64,000 nt of DNA, from contig LBON01000006.1 of assembly GCA_000989525.1 (NCBI GenBank), positions 1-64,000 on the forward strand. The letters run 5' to 3'. This DNA comes from a candidate division TM6 bacterium GW2011_GWF2_32_72. GTDB lineage: Bacteria > Babelota > Babeliae > Babelales > GWF2-32-72. The position numbers and the translations under genes are program-made. Positions 28,989-38,553 of the stretch are shown piece after piece (position 1 is the first letter of the stretch; the number at the start of each line of letters is the position of its first letter). Below the pieces are notes generated by a model. It was not told where the DNA came from. It saw nothing but the letters and a program-made list of their open reading frames with translations, and searched no databases.

Positions 28989-29798
28989 TTATTTAGCTGG
29001 CTTATTTACATATTTATCCATAAACAATTTAACTTTATCTGGTATAGAATATAAGAAGGAACCCAAGAACATATTGATTTCTGTTAAAATATTATTAAAA
29101 TCTTCAAAACTTTTAACTTCTTTTTTTAATCGATCAACTTCTTTTCCATTTTTTTCATAAGCAAAAATTTTAAGATAACTATTTTCAAGTTGACCCTCTT
29201 TAACATATTCATCCACCAACTCTTTGACAATATCCTTCATCGCTTGAACATAAGAAATAAACATTTGGTTCGTTTTAATAAATTCATCCATAACCTCTTT
29301 TAAACCTGCATTTAAAATAGGTGTTAGATCATGACCATCTACCAATTTATTCCATTCAGCATCAAATAAATCTTTATCATCTTCATAAAGATCCATTAAT
29401 GAAGAACGCTTTGGTTGCAAATCAATCAATCTATCTTTTTCAAGTTTTACTAAATCTTGAAGACTGAATTTTTTGTCACCAATCTGAAATAAACCTTCTC
29501 TTTTTTTTGTTTTAGGATCCATTTTTCCAATTATTATGTCTTGAATATGGGCTCTAAGCTTAAAGATTTTTCCAACCGTTTCTAATTGCAATAAACCAGC
29601 GGTTTCATTAATCACTTTTATTATTGGATGCGTGAACTTTATTTTGTCTAATTTAATCTTGCTTTCAGCTTTTTTTTGAGAAATATTTTCAACACTATCA
29701 TCCAGAGACAATGAATTTTCAGGTGCCGCATCTGCGGAAAAGACCGATGAAATCAAAAATAATGGTGTTGCAACAATTAAAACTTTTTTAATTTTCAT
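28989..29798 (-). CDS. Secreted helical protein of unknown function
   Basis: 269 aa with a signal peptide (MKIKKVLIVATPLFLISSVFSA) and GGGAG upstream of the ATG. The mature part is rich in charged residues and Leu and is probably all-helical (LQDLVKLEKDRLIDLQPKRSS, KDIVKELVDEYVKEGQ, KKEVKSFEDFNNILTEINMF). No catalytic motif or known domain recognised. It lies 29 nt downstream of the probable outer-membrane protein gene (29828-31555), so the two probably form an operon ending at the hairpin near 28940, and the products may act together in the envelope. Confidence 0.75.
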   Translation of the reverse strand: MKIKKVLIVATPLFLISSVFSADAAPENSLSLDDSVENISQKKAESKIKLDKIKFTHPIIKVINETAGLLQLETVGKIFKLRAHIQDIIIGKMDPKTKKREGLFQIGDKKFSLQDLVKLEKDRLIDLQPKRSSLMDLYEDDKDLFDAEWNKLVDGHDLTPILNAGLKEVMDEFIKTNQMFISYVQAMKDIVKELVDEYVKEGQLENSYLKIFAYEKNGKEVDRLKKEVKSFEDFNNILTEINMFLGSFLYSIPDKVKLFMDKYVNKPAK

Positions 29799-29827
29799 TT
29801 AAAAACTCCCTTTAATAAAATTATTTC

Positions 29828-31555
29828 TTAATAATTACACTCTAACTTCAATCCTATGGAAAAATCTTTTCCTATGCCCTGACTTGCAAATGTTTTATCA
29901 CCATTTAAAGATAAAATTAAACTATAAGTAGGCTTTGTAACTTTATAGCTAAGACCACCAAAAGCCTTTATTTGATATGCATTAACTGTTTCGGCCCATG
30001 GTCTATGAAGATTCAAACCAAATCCCTGAGGCGTTTTTATATCATTCACAACCATTTTTGTTTTATACCAAAAATCCATACCTGTATTAAAATCAAAAAC
30101 GTCTGCCAAGGTTAACCAAATTCCATTAAAAGATTTTAACGCTATTCCTTGCCAAACGCTTGAATCAAACACAAAAGGGAAAAACTTTGTATTAAATTTA
30201 TCATTTAAAAATGCATTGTTTTCAATAATATTTTGTAAATTTTTAATTTCTTGAGGGCTATTTACATACCAATTACGGTCATAATCCTTTTTTTGATCTT
30301 GAGCTAAAAAGAAAAGTTTTTCATTGTTTGGAACAAAAAACTCAATCTCAGATTTATTTTTAAACACCAACCGTCTATGCACTTCAAAACAAGGAGAAAC
30401 GAATAATCCCAAACTAAGTGTTTTAGCACCAAAGCCTCGATCCAACAAATTAGATCCTAGATGATCCATAATACTAGTTCCAAGATCCATAATATAATCC
30501 TGCAATCTAGCCGTTACTTCTTCCATGATCTTTTCTTCACCTTCATGCTTTTTCCAGTATTCTAAAATTCGCTCAAGAACAGCAAAATCTGCATGAAATC
30601 CGTTTTGTTTTTTAAATGGATGCTCACCAATAAGACCCGAATGCTTCCAAGCAGTTGGAATTGTTACATCTAAACCCAAATTAAAATCAACTGGCCCTAA
30701 ACTAAAAAAATATCTTTCCAAACTTAATCTCAAGTCACCTACACCAATGCTGTCGCACAATAAATGATCTTTTGCAAACTTCTTAAACAATTTATCGGAT
30801 GAAGTCTTGTTTTGCGCCTGAGTTTGCGCTTCATTTTCTTCATCATAAACACTCTCATCAGGCTTATCATCTCCAAATTTAAGAAGGCCTGAGTTTTCCA
30901 ATTTTTTTTGATCTGACCAACTTAACCAATAATGTCTAAGCATAAAAAAGGCTGGTAATTTAACATTTAATAAACAATTTTTAATAAATAAATTGTAATC
31001 AAACATAAAACCCAGCTTCCATTCCAAAACCTTTATTTTTCTAAAAAAATGTAACAAGTCTGGAATTTGCGCAACACCTTTAAGTGTTTGAAATTCGGGA
31101 CTTGTTATTCTTTCCATTAATTTTGAATTGTCAAAATTAACATAAGAATCAATTTGTGAACTATCTTTTGTAAAATACATGCCTGGAGTGTGATTGAAAA
31201 ACAATGTTGCTCCAAAGGACCATTTATTCATTCTAAAATAATTAATTCCATCTTTTGAACAGAAAAATTGAGGCCAGTCTTGAATCGCGCGTGTAACAAA
31301 TTGGTTGGTTCTTAAAAAAATACCTTCGGGCAAAACTTCCTGCGCCTTTAAATTTACAATCAACATTGTTGCAAATTCTTCTGGCGTTGGACTTCTAAAA
31401 ACGGAATCATCCGGTAAATCATCTAAAAAGCCAGGCAAAACACCGTCATCATCAGTCGAGAAATAATCATAATCTTCAATATCTGAAGCATTTAAAGAAA
31501 CTGTCAAAAACACAACTAAAAACAATCTAAAAAACCAAGAGCCTTTATCTAGCAT
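29828..31555 (-). CDS. Probable outer-membrane beta-barrel protein
   Basis: 575 aa from the ATG at 31555, with GGTGA 8 nt upstream; in-frame TTG and GTG codons up to 31570 are less suited. The signal peptide ends SLNA before SDIEDYDYF. The protein alternates polar and hydrophobic residues in many strands (FGATLFFNHTPGMYF, NLGLDVTIP, YSLILSLNGDKTF) and ends in a strand finishing with an aromatic residue (SIGLKLECNY). This is the hallmark of barrels recognised by the Bam machinery. No specific porin or transporter family is recognised. It heads a two-gene operon with 28989-29798. Confidence 0.65.
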   Translation of the reverse strand: MLDKGSWFFRLFLVVFLTVSLNASDIEDYDYFSTDDDGVLPGFLDDLPDDSVFRSPTPEEFATMLIVNLKAQEVLPEGIFLRTNQFVTRAIQDWPQFFCSKDGINYFRMNKWSFGATLFFNHTPGMYFTKDSSQIDSYVNFDNSKLMERITSPEFQTLKGVAQIPDLLHFFRKIKVLEWKLGFMFDYNLFIKNCLLNVKLPAFFMLRHYWLSWSDQKKLENSGLLKFGDDKPDESVYDEENEAQTQAQNKTSSDKLFKKFAKDHLLCDSIGVGDLRLSLERYFFSLGPVDFNLGLDVTIPTAWKHSGLIGEHPFKKQNGFHADFAVLERILEYWKKHEGEEKIMEEVTARLQDYIMDLGTSIMDHLGSNLLDRGFGAKTLSLGLFVSPCFEVHRRLVFKNKSEIEFFVPNNEKLFFLAQDQKKDYDRNWYVNSPQEIKNLQNIIENNAFLNDKFNTKFFPFVFDSSVWQGIALKSFNGIWLTLADVFDFNTGMDFWYKTKMVVNDIKTPQGFGLNLHRPWAETVNAYQIKAFGGLSYKVTKPTYSLILSLNGDKTFASQGIGKDFSIGLKLECNY

Positions 31556-31738
31556 AATAATCTTCACCAAGAAAAGGGTTTAATAAAATTTAATTAATTA
31601 TTTACTTCAAAAAAAATAAAGTAAAATCATAGGTTATTTATTCTACATTAGAATCTTCGTAAAATCAAAATTGCTCCAAAATGAAATTTAGGTAGAATTA
31701 ATAAAAAGCCCCAAAAACTATTTAATAAAAGGATATTC

Positions 31739-32476
31739 ATGAATAACCATCTATTCAAACAACAATGCCTAATTGTTGAAGGAAACGTAGGCGCTGGTAA
31801 ATCAACATTTTTAAAAATACTTCAAAAATATTTTGCTGTTCAAACGGTTTTTGAACCTCTCTATAGATGGCAACACGTTGTAGGAGATGAAAATTTATTA
31901 GATAAATTCTACAAAGATACAACAAGATGGGCGTATACCTTTCAGTCATATGCGTTCATAACAAGAGTGCTTGAACAAAAAATAAATGCAGAAAAAAACA
32001 CAACCCCAGTTCAAATTCTTGAACGATCGGTTTACACAGATAGATATTGTTTTGCTAAAAATTGTTTTGAAATGGGTACAATTTCTCCACTAGAATGGGA
32101 ACTTTATCAAGAATGGTTTTCTTGGTTAGTCGATAATTACACAACAAAACCAGATGGCTTTATTTATCTTCAAACAGACCCTCAGGTCTGCTTTGACAGA
32201 ATGAAAAACCGCAATAGAACGGAAGAAAACGCAATCCCTCTTGATTATATTCAAAAACTACATAATAAACATGAAGAGTGGTTAATCAAAAAAAATGGCG
32301 TTGTTCCATATATTGCAAACACACCAGTTTTAGTTTTAGAATGTAACGAAGATTTTGAAAACAATATCGTTCAGCAGCAACTTCACGTAGAAAAAATAGC
32401 CAAATTCTTTAAGTTGGAACACTGTTTAATTGCTAATCATGTTACAAAAGAAATAGAAATCTCTTGTAAAAAATAA
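31739..32476 (+). CDS. Deoxynucleoside kinase
   Basis: 245 aa; AAAGGA precedes the ATG. The P-loop VEGNVGAGKST is at residues 13-23. The ERSVYTDRYCFA motif (substrate-binding Arg and DRS/ERS element of the dNK/dCK/dGK family) is near residue 97, and the DGFIYLQTDPQVCFDRMKNR lid region near 140. The length is normal for the family. These kinases phosphorylate deoxyribonucleosides in the cytoplasm for salvage, which suits a bacterium that takes nucleosides from a host. Specificity (dA, dC or dG) cannot be read from sequence. It stands 68 nt upstream of the ATP synthase genes on the same strand, so partial co-transcription is possible. Confidence 0.85.
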   Translation: MNNHLFKQQCLIVEGNVGAGKSTFLKILQKYFAVQTVFEPLYRWQHVVGDENLLDKFYKDTTRWAYTFQSYAFITRVLEQKINAEKNTTPVQILERSVYTDRYCFAKNCFEMGTISPLEWELYQEWFSWLVDNYTTKPDGFIYLQTDPQVCFDRMKNRNRTEENAIPLDYIQKLHNKHEEWLIKKNGVVPYIANTPVLVLECNEDFENNIVQQQLHVEKIAKFFKLEHCLIANHVTKEIEISCKK

Positions 32477-32544
32477 TAAATCAGCAGTAAAATGAATTTT
32501 TCATAGATTTAAAATCACACATACCAAAATTAGAAAGGACTAAT

Positions 32545-32793
32545 ATGGATGATTTAATGTACTATGCAAAAGCCGCCAGATATATAGCCGCCGGATTATG
32601 TATGGCAATAGGAACTGTAGGACCTGCTCTTGGACAAGGATTTATCGGGTCAGAAACTGTAAAAAGTATCGGAAAATATCCAGAAAGTGCTAGTAAAATT
32701 CAAGGTGCTATGCTTGTTTCTATGGGTATCATAGAATCATCAGCCGTATATGCTCTTCTTATAGCAGTGCTTTTACTTTTTGTTTCCATATAA
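32545..32793 (+). CDS. atpE: ATP synthase F0 subunit c
   Basis: 82 aa, two transmembrane helices joined by a polar loop (KSIGKYPES). The rotor subunit carries the ion across the membrane at Glu64 in helix 2 (GIIESSAVY). Gln31 in GPALGQGF, Glu64, Ser65 and Tyr69 match positions of the Na+-binding c-ring of Ilyobacter tartaricus (Gln32, Glu65, Ser66, Tyr70), so the enzyme may be Na+-coupled; this is inference. AGAAAGGAC precedes the ATG. It is the first gene of a five-gene ATP synthase run; the usual upstream subunit a gene is absent. Confidence 0.92.
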   Translation: MDDLMYYAKAARYIAAGLCMAIGTVGPALGQGFIGSETVKSIGKYPESASKIQGAMLVSMGIIESSAVYALLIAVLLLFVSI

Positions 32794-32814
32794 TTAAACA
32801 AAATAGGTCTTCGC

Positions 32815-33204
32815 ATGGTCGATATTAAAGGCGCATTGGCCATCAATGCCTCCATATTTGTACAAGCCATAAATTTCATAATAACTTACTTAATTCTAAA
32901 AAATTTTCTTTTCAAACCTGTTGTTAATATCATTCAAGAAGAAGAACAGGCAGAAAATCTTTTAAATTCTTCAATAAAATCCAACGAAAATGATATAAGC
33001 AAGGCCGTAGAACACAGAAAAAAAGACTGGAATGAATTTAAAAACACGGTAAAAGAAAAAGCCCCCGAAATAGAATCTGAACACGCATTTTTAATAGACG
33101 TTTCGCAAACACTTCAACAAACAACCATTCCAGAACAAGATGCCCATAAATTAAAAACCGAACTTACGAGTTATTTCGTCAAAAAGGTGGAAAATGAATT
33201 CTGA
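32815..33204 (+). CDS. ATP synthase F0 peripheral-stalk subunit b (first copy, b-prime-like)
   Basis: 129 aa. A single N-terminal membrane helix (FVQAINFIITYLILKNFLF, residues about 15-34) is followed by FKPVVNIIQ and a charged helix, the plan of a stalk b subunit. It is shorter than usual and divergent in its second half (KAPEIESEHAFLIDVS). Position between the c subunit and another b-type gene supports the call. It overlaps the next gene by 11 nt, implying coupled translation. Two different b subunits suggest a b/b' heterodimer, as in cyanobacteria and some other phyla. Confidence 0.75.
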   Translation: MVDIKGALAINASIFVQAINFIITYLILKNFLFKPVVNIIQEEEQAENLLNSSIKSNENDISKAVEHRKKDWNEFKNTVKEKAPEIESEHAFLIDVSQTLQQTTIPEQDAHKLKTELTSYFVKKVENEF

Positions 33205-33691
33205 TTCTTCACCAATATTTTTTTTATTTCGAGTTATAAATTTTATAATAATAGCATCAGCAGCAACTTACATATTTCACAAATATTTGCGCAAACCAAT
33301 CACAGAAGAAATCAAAAATGCCATTGACAGAATACAATCGTTAATAGCCTTAAAAAAACAAAAAGACGTAGATCTTGAACTCGAAAAAACCTGTTTTGCA
33401 GAACAAATACTAAAAGAAAAAGATCTAACAAAAAAAATAAACTTCTGGATTCAAGAAAATAAAAAAGAAGAAGCCAACAAAAAAGAAACAATTTCCATAA
33501 CAAAAGCGCGCATTCAAGAAAAAATTAAAAAACAATTAGCCGAAAAAGCAAATATTGACCTTCGCAAACAAATTCTTCCAGATGTTTTAAAATCGGCCAA
33601 AAAAGAACTAACTTTAGATTTTGCAGATCAACAAAATGGTCAATTATTTTTAGACAAAATAATTGATTCTATGAAAAATGGAGAGGCCTAA
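33194..33691 (+). CDS. atpF: ATP synthase F0 peripheral-stalk subunit b
   Basis: 165 aa. An N-terminal membrane helix (VINFIIIASAATYIFHKYL) leads into LRKPITEEI and a long Lys/Glu-rich helix that would form the right-handed coiled coil linking F0 to the delta subunit. Length is normal for atpF. AAGGTGG lies just upstream, inside the preceding gene. Its TAA overlaps the ATG of the delta gene by one nt. Sequence divergence is high, so the call leans on topology and position. Confidence 0.85.
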   Translation: MNSDSSPIFFLFRVINFIIIASAATYIFHKYLRKPITEEIKNAIDRIQSLIALKKQKDVDLELEKTCFAEQILKEKDLTKKINFWIQENKKEEANKKETISITKARIQEKIKKQLAEKANIDLRKQILPDVLKSAKKELTLDFADQQNGQLFLDKIIDSMKNGEA

Positions 33692-34233
33692 TGCAATTAG
33701 AAAAAATAGCCTTATCAAAAAAATATGCCGCCGCCTTTCTAAATTTATTCATGAATCAACTAAATGATGAAGACATAAAAAAATTTGAAACAGCCGAAAC
33801 CTTTCTTAAAAAAAATCGTCGCAATATTTTCTTTTTAAGGTTCCCGAGCATTGATGCATCGTTAAAACAAAAAGTTCTTAATTTAATTTTTGAAAAGTTT
33901 CAGATCAATCCGATACTATTTAAACTTACCGACCTACTTAAAAGTAAAAAAAGATTATTTTTGTTAAGAGAAACAATTAAACAAATTTGCATTATCTACA
34001 AAAGAAGAAAAAACATCATAGACTTTAACATCAGTAGTTCTCATCAACTAAATGAACATCAAAAAAAGGTAATTCAAGAATTTCTTGAACACAACACAAA
34101 AAAAAATATAACATCTTCATACAAAATTAATCCCAATTTAATCGCCGGAATTAGACTACAAAGTAACGAATTACTTTGGGAATATTCAATACAAAAAAAA
34201 CTTAGATTATTGAACAAAGAGCTAACCAATTAA
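33691..34233 (+). CDS. atpH: ATP synthase F1 subunit delta
   Basis: 180 aa, the usual length for the OSCP/delta subunit, which ties the peripheral stalk to the top of the alpha3beta3 head. The N-terminal helical domain begins with LSKKYAAAFLNLF, typical of the family (xxRYAxALF). The C-terminal part holds KKNITSSYKINPNLIAGIRL, resembling the conserved segment V-x-x-DPxLIGG-x-x-x. It sits between b and alpha in the standard order and overlaps the b gene by one nt. Confidence 0.88.
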   Translation: MQLEKIALSKKYAAAFLNLFMNQLNDEDIKKFETAETFLKKNRRNIFFLRFPSIDASLKQKVLNLIFEKFQINPILFKLTDLLKSKKRLFLLRETIKQICIIYKRRKNIIDFNISSSHQLNEHQKKVIQEFLEHNTKKNITSSYKINPNLIAGIRLQSNELLWEYSIQKKLRLLNKELTN

Positions 34234-34241
34234 GGGAAACA

Positions 34242-35741
34242 ATGGATATTAAAAGCACGGACCTCATATCACTGTTTGAAAAATCCTTATCAGACCAGCC
34301 ACAAAAAAAATTAGATGAAATAGGTATTGTTGTTCAAATAAGTGACAACATTTGTAAAGTACACGGACTTTCAAATGCCGTTTATAGTGAAATTGTAGAC
34401 TTTGAAGGTGGCAATAAAGGTGTAATCTTAGACTTAGATGAAGATTTTGTTTCTGTATTTTTATTATACAGAAATATAGAGGTTAATGAGCTCGAAGTAG
34501 CCAAGCGAACAGGTACAGTTTTTAAAACAATAGTTGGTGATGAACTTCTTGGCAGAACTATAAATGCACTTGGCAAACCAATTGATGCTCTTGGGCCCAT
34601 CAAATACAAAGAAAAAAGACCTATACAAGTAACCGTTCCCGGGGTTACAGAAAGAAGCCCTGTAAACACTCCATTAGAAACAGGAATATTGGCCATTGAC
34701 GCTCTTATTCCAATAGGAAAAGGACAACGGGAACTAATAATTGGCAACAGAAATACAGGTAAAACAGCCATAGTTGTTGATACAATTTTAAATCAAAAAG
34801 GCAAGGATGTTATTTGCATCTATGTTTCAATTGGTCAAAGGCAAGCCGGTCTTGCTCGAATAATTAAAACATTAGAAGAACATGGAGCTCTTGAATATTC
34901 CGTAATTATAAGCGCTGATGCCAGCGAAGCTGTTATAAATCAATACCTCGCCCCATACGTTGGAACAACAATTGCAGAATATTTCAGAGATACAAAAAAA
35001 GATGTTTTAATTATTTATGATGATCTCACCAATCACGCAGTTGCCTATCGAGAAATGTCATTACTCATGATGAGAGCTCCCGGCCGAGAAGCTTTTCCTG
35101 GAGACGTTTTCTACTTGCACTCAAGATTACTAGAGCGAGCCGGAAAACTCGCCGCCGGTGGATCTATAACTGCTCTTCCAATTGCTCAAGTTCAAAGCGA
35201 TGATATAACAGCTTATATCCCAACAAACCTAATTTCTATTACCGACGGACAAATATTCCTTGATACAAAACTATTTAACTCAGGAATTCGTCCTGCAATC
35301 AATATTGAACTTTCAGTTTCTCGTGTAGGTGGAGCGGCTCAAACAAGCGCAGTAAAAAATATGTCAAAAGCTTTAAAACTTGAATTAGCTCAATACAGAG
35401 ACCTTTTAGATTTTGCTCAATTTGGAAGTGAACTCGATGAAGTTTCACAAAGAGTGCTCGCTAAAGGCTCTATCGCTGTTGAAATTTTAAAACAAAATCA
35501 ATTTATAAATTATTCATTTATTGACGAAGCTCTAATATTATTTGCCTACAAAGAAAATTATCTCGATAAAATACCATTAAAAGAAATATCTAAATTTCTT
35601 AGAAGATATGTAAATTATGTAAAATCCGTATATCCAGAAATATGGACAACCATACAAACAACAACGGAAATAAGCCCCGAAACAAAAAAACAACTTGCCA
35701 TTGTAACTCAAGAGTTTGAGCACTTGTTTAGCTCTGAATAA
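34242..35741 (+). CDS. atpA: ATP synthase F1 subunit alpha
   Basis: 499 aa, full length. Nucleotide-binding P-loop GNRNTGKT (usual form GDRQTGKT), Walker B region VLIIYDDLTNHAVAYR, PGREAFPGDVFYLHSRLLER and the arginine-finger segment SVSRVGGAAQT are all present. The N-terminal beta-barrel domain and C-terminal helical domain are intact. It forms the non-catalytic nucleotide-binding positions of the F1 hexamer. AAGGGAAAC precedes the ATG. Unusually, no gamma, beta or epsilon gene follows: tRNA-Arg and uvrB come next, so the remaining subunits must be encoded elsewhere. Confidence 0.96.
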   Translation: MDIKSTDLISLFEKSLSDQPQKKLDEIGIVVQISDNICKVHGLSNAVYSEIVDFEGGNKGVILDLDEDFVSVFLLYRNIEVNELEVAKRTGTVFKTIVGDELLGRTINALGKPIDALGPIKYKEKRPIQVTVPGVTERSPVNTPLETGILAIDALIPIGKGQRELIIGNRNTGKTAIVVDTILNQKGKDVICIYVSIGQRQAGLARIIKTLEEHGALEYSVIISADASEAVINQYLAPYVGTTIAEYFRDTKKDVLIIYDDLTNHAVAYREMSLLMMRAPGREAFPGDVFYLHSRLLERAGKLAAGGSITALPIAQVQSDDITAYIPTNLISITDGQIFLDTKLFNSGIRPAINIELSVSRVGGAAQTSAVKNMSKALKLELAQYRDLLDFAQFGSELDEVSQRVLAKGSIAVEILKQNQFINYSFIDEALILFAYKENYLDKIPLKEISKFLRRYVNYVKSVYPEIWTTIQTTTEISPETKKQLAIVTQEFEHLFSSE

Positions 35742-35809
35742 AATCTCAAAAAAGGGCCTTGTGATTCTTTGTTTATTTGTCTATACTTATCATTATCTTT
35801 TGAAATTTT

Positions 35810-35883
<74 letters not shown>

Positions 35884-35927
35884 CCAAAAAAACCCAATAT
35901 TTCAATAAATTCAATTAAAAAATCAAG

Positions 35928-35958
35928 CCCATAGCGCAAAAAGCCATGGGTATTTTTA
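35928..35958 (+). terminator. Probable terminator after tRNA-Arg
   Basis: CCCATAGC and GCCATGGG pair with one mismatch, followed by TATTTTTATT. It lies 40 nt after the tRNA and about 100 nt before uvrB. Confidence 0.55.
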
Positions 35959-36060
35959 TTAACTCGATATATTTGATCATTTTCATAGCTTTTGCCGATC
36001 AGGTAGCATATCACAACATATAATGTTTAAATTTAATTTTTTATGTTAAAATAGTTAATT

Positions 36061-38079
36061 ATGAATATATTTAAGCTTAAATCTCCGTTTAAACCCTCCG
36101 GGAGTCAGCCAGAAGCCATAGAAAAACTTTCTAATGGCAGACCAGGCATATCTACATTGGTTGGGGTCACGGGATCAGGAAAAACATTTACGATTGCAAA
36201 TATTATTGCGGCCCAAAACAAACCTGTATTGGTTCTTTCACCAAACAAAACTTTAGCGGCCCAGCTTTATGAGGAATTTTGTCAATTCTTCCCGGAAAAT
36301 AAAGTTTGCTATTTTGTAAGTTATTACGATTACTACCAGCCGGAATCTTATCTTCCCGCACAAGATATTTACATTCCAAAAGATACAAAAGTGAATTCTG
36401 AAATCGAACGATTACGAATTGAATCAACAGCTTCTTTAATCAACAGGCAGGATACAATTATTATCGCCTCTGTTTCCTGTATTTATTCCCTTGGGGATCC
36501 AGAGGATTACCGTAATTTGGCACTCTCTTTAAATGTTGGACAAAAAATTTCACGCAGTGAATTGATTCGCAAACTTGTATTTATTCAATACGAAAGAAAT
36601 GAAACAGAAAAAGCACCCGGATCATTCCAAGTTCTTGGAAACACAATTGAAGTCAATTTACCTTACCAAAAAGAAAAATTAAGAATTGAACTATTTGGAG
36701 AAAAAATAGATTCTCTTGAATGGGTACATAAACAAAATAATAATGTAATTTCTGAATTAGATAATACTTTAATTCTGCCCGCAAAACATTTTGTAACAAC
36801 AGAAGAAAAAAAAGAAGCCGCCATTAAAAGTATTCGTGCAGAGTTAGAGGAATATGCCCCAACATTAGAAAATCCTTTGTATGCAGAACGACTACGAACA
36901 AGAATTAATCATGATTTAGAAATGATTCAAGAAGTTGGCTATTGTTCAGGTATCGAAAATTATTCCACCCACTTTGAAGGTCGTGCTTCTGGCAAAGCCC
37001 CAAATTGTTTATTCGACTTCTTTCCAGAAGATTTTTTATTAATAGTAGATGAATCTCACATAGCTCTTCCTCAATTGCGAGGAATGTACGCAGGTGATAA
37101 AGCTCGCAAAAAATCATTAATTGATTTTGGATTCCGCTTACCTTCTGCTTATGACAATCGCCCATTGAGATTTGAAGAAACCGAAAAATATTTTAAAGAC
37201 GCAATTTTTGTTTCCGCAACACCTGGTGAATATGAATTACAAAGATCAACAACAATAGCCCAACAAATTATTCGACCTACCGGACTATTAGATCCTATTG
37301 TTGAAATACACCCTCGTAAAAATCAAATCGATCATCTTGTTTCTCAAATTAAAGAAAAAAAAGAAAATGGTTTTAGAACTCTTGTTACAGTCCTAACCAA
37401 AAAAATGGCCGAAGAATTAGCTAAATATCTAGAAGAACAAAAAATTAAAGTCTGTTACATGCACAGTGATATCAAAACACCACAGCGTACGGAATTATTA
37501 CATAAACTTCGACTAGGTGTGTTTGACTGCCTAGTAGGCGTTAACTTATTACGCGAGGGGCTTGATCTGCCTGAAGTTGCCCTTGTTGCGATTATGGATG
37601 CAGATGTTGAAAGTTTTTTACGTGACAGAAAATCTCTAATTCAAACAATAGGTCGTGCTGCCAGAAATACAGAGTCAAAAGTAATTTTGTATTGTGATAA
37701 AGAAACAAAATCTATCAAAGATGCAATGGCTGAAACCAATTATAGAAGAACCTTACAGCAAGAATATAATGACAAACACAACATTACACCCAAAACAGTA
37801 AAGCGCGAAGTTTCTAAATCTATTTCTAGTTTGCAAGAAGGTATAGCTAAAGCATCTAAATTAAATAAAAAATCTACTCGAAATAAACTTCAGGAAAGTG
37901 ACTCAATAAATTCTAATGATTCAATTCTTCAACAAGATTTAGATCAAAACATCAAAAAGAAACTCATTGAGCTGGAATTGGCAATGAAAGAAGCTGCTGA
38001 AAATCTAGAATTTGAAAAAGCCATTGAATTAAGAGAAGAATGGTTAGCCCTTCGACAAACTCAGGTTAATAAAGATTAA
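36061..38079 (+). CDS. uvrB: Excinuclease ABC subunit B
   Basis: 672 aa, full length. Helicase motif I GVTGSGKT is near residue 35. The beta-hairpin region SYYDYYQPESYLP that clamps the damaged strand is near 90. Motifs TVLTKKMAEELAKYL, LREGLDLPEV and QTIGRAARN form helicase motifs IV-VI. A C-terminal UVR domain (EKAIELREEWLALR) binds UvrC. UvrB verifies lesions handed over by UvrA and recruits the UvrC nuclease in nucleotide excision repair. No clear Shine-Dalgarno site precedes the ATG; a TATAAT at 36019 could be the -10 of its own promoter. uvrA and uvrC are not in the window. Confidence 0.97.
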   Translation: MNIFKLKSPFKPSGSQPEAIEKLSNGRPGISTLVGVTGSGKTFTIANIIAAQNKPVLVLSPNKTLAAQLYEEFCQFFPENKVCYFVSYYDYYQPESYLPAQDIYIPKDTKVNSEIERLRIESTASLINRQDTIIIASVSCIYSLGDPEDYRNLALSLNVGQKISRSELIRKLVFIQYERNETEKAPGSFQVLGNTIEVNLPYQKEKLRIELFGEKIDSLEWVHKQNNNVISELDNTLILPAKHFVTTEEKKEAAIKSIRAELEEYAPTLENPLYAERLRTRINHDLEMIQEVGYCSGIENYSTHFEGRASGKAPNCLFDFFPEDFLLIVDESHIALPQLRGMYAGDKARKKSLIDFGFRLPSAYDNRPLRFEETEKYFKDAIFVSATPGEYELQRSTTIAQQIIRPTGLLDPIVEIHPRKNQIDHLVSQIKEKKENGFRTLVTVLTKKMAEELAKYLEEQKIKVCYMHSDIKTPQRTELLHKLRLGVFDCLVGVNLLREGLDLPEVALVAIMDADVESFLRDRKSLIQTIGRAARNTESKVILYCDKETKSIKDAMAETNYRRTLQQEYNDKHNITPKTVKREVSKSISSLQEGIAKASKLNKKSTRNKLQESDSINSNDSILQQDLDQNIKKKLIELELAMKEAAENLEFEKAIELREEWLALRQTQVNKD

Positions 38080-38135
38080 TTTCGACTGTTTTTTTTAAAT
38101 TGATTAATTAATTTAAAAATATAAAAAATTAATTA

Positions 38136-38539
38136 AGAACTTATACGAAAATTATTTAAAGGACTCGATCCTTCGACGAACTCAGGATGACATCCGTTTT
38201 AATTTTTATTCCTAATTCAATACTACGATAACATCCATCTTTATTTTTATTCGTGTGACCAGAAAACCTCAAGTCTTTTAAGCCGGGTAATGAATGGTCT
38301 CCCTTATTTCTAATTCAATACTAAATTTTTAAAAATTTAATTTAATAATAATCACATAGTTTAAGGCTACCGAACTAGAACAACGCGATAAAATATAAAT
38401 TAATATGACGGATGTCATCCTGAGCTCGTCGAAGGATCTCATCCTGAGTGAATCCGAACGCAGTAAGGATTTGTATCGAAGGATCAAGTCCTTTTTTGAT
38501 GTAAAAAATTAGTGTTTTTAAATTTTCGTATAAACACTT
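38136..38539. repeat. Dispersed inverted-repeat element, copy 4 (longest)
   Basis: Outer ends AGAACTTATACGAAAATT at 38136 and its inverted form near 38522-38539. The left inner arm is at about 38161-38200 and the right inner arm, with the extra GTGAATCCGAACGCAGTAAG block, at about 38405-38495. About 100 nt of additional internal sequence, partly a duplicate of the inner segment, makes it longer than other copies. It separates the convergent uvrB and galE genes. Confidence 0.85.
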
Positions 38540-38553
38540 AATTAAAATTATTT

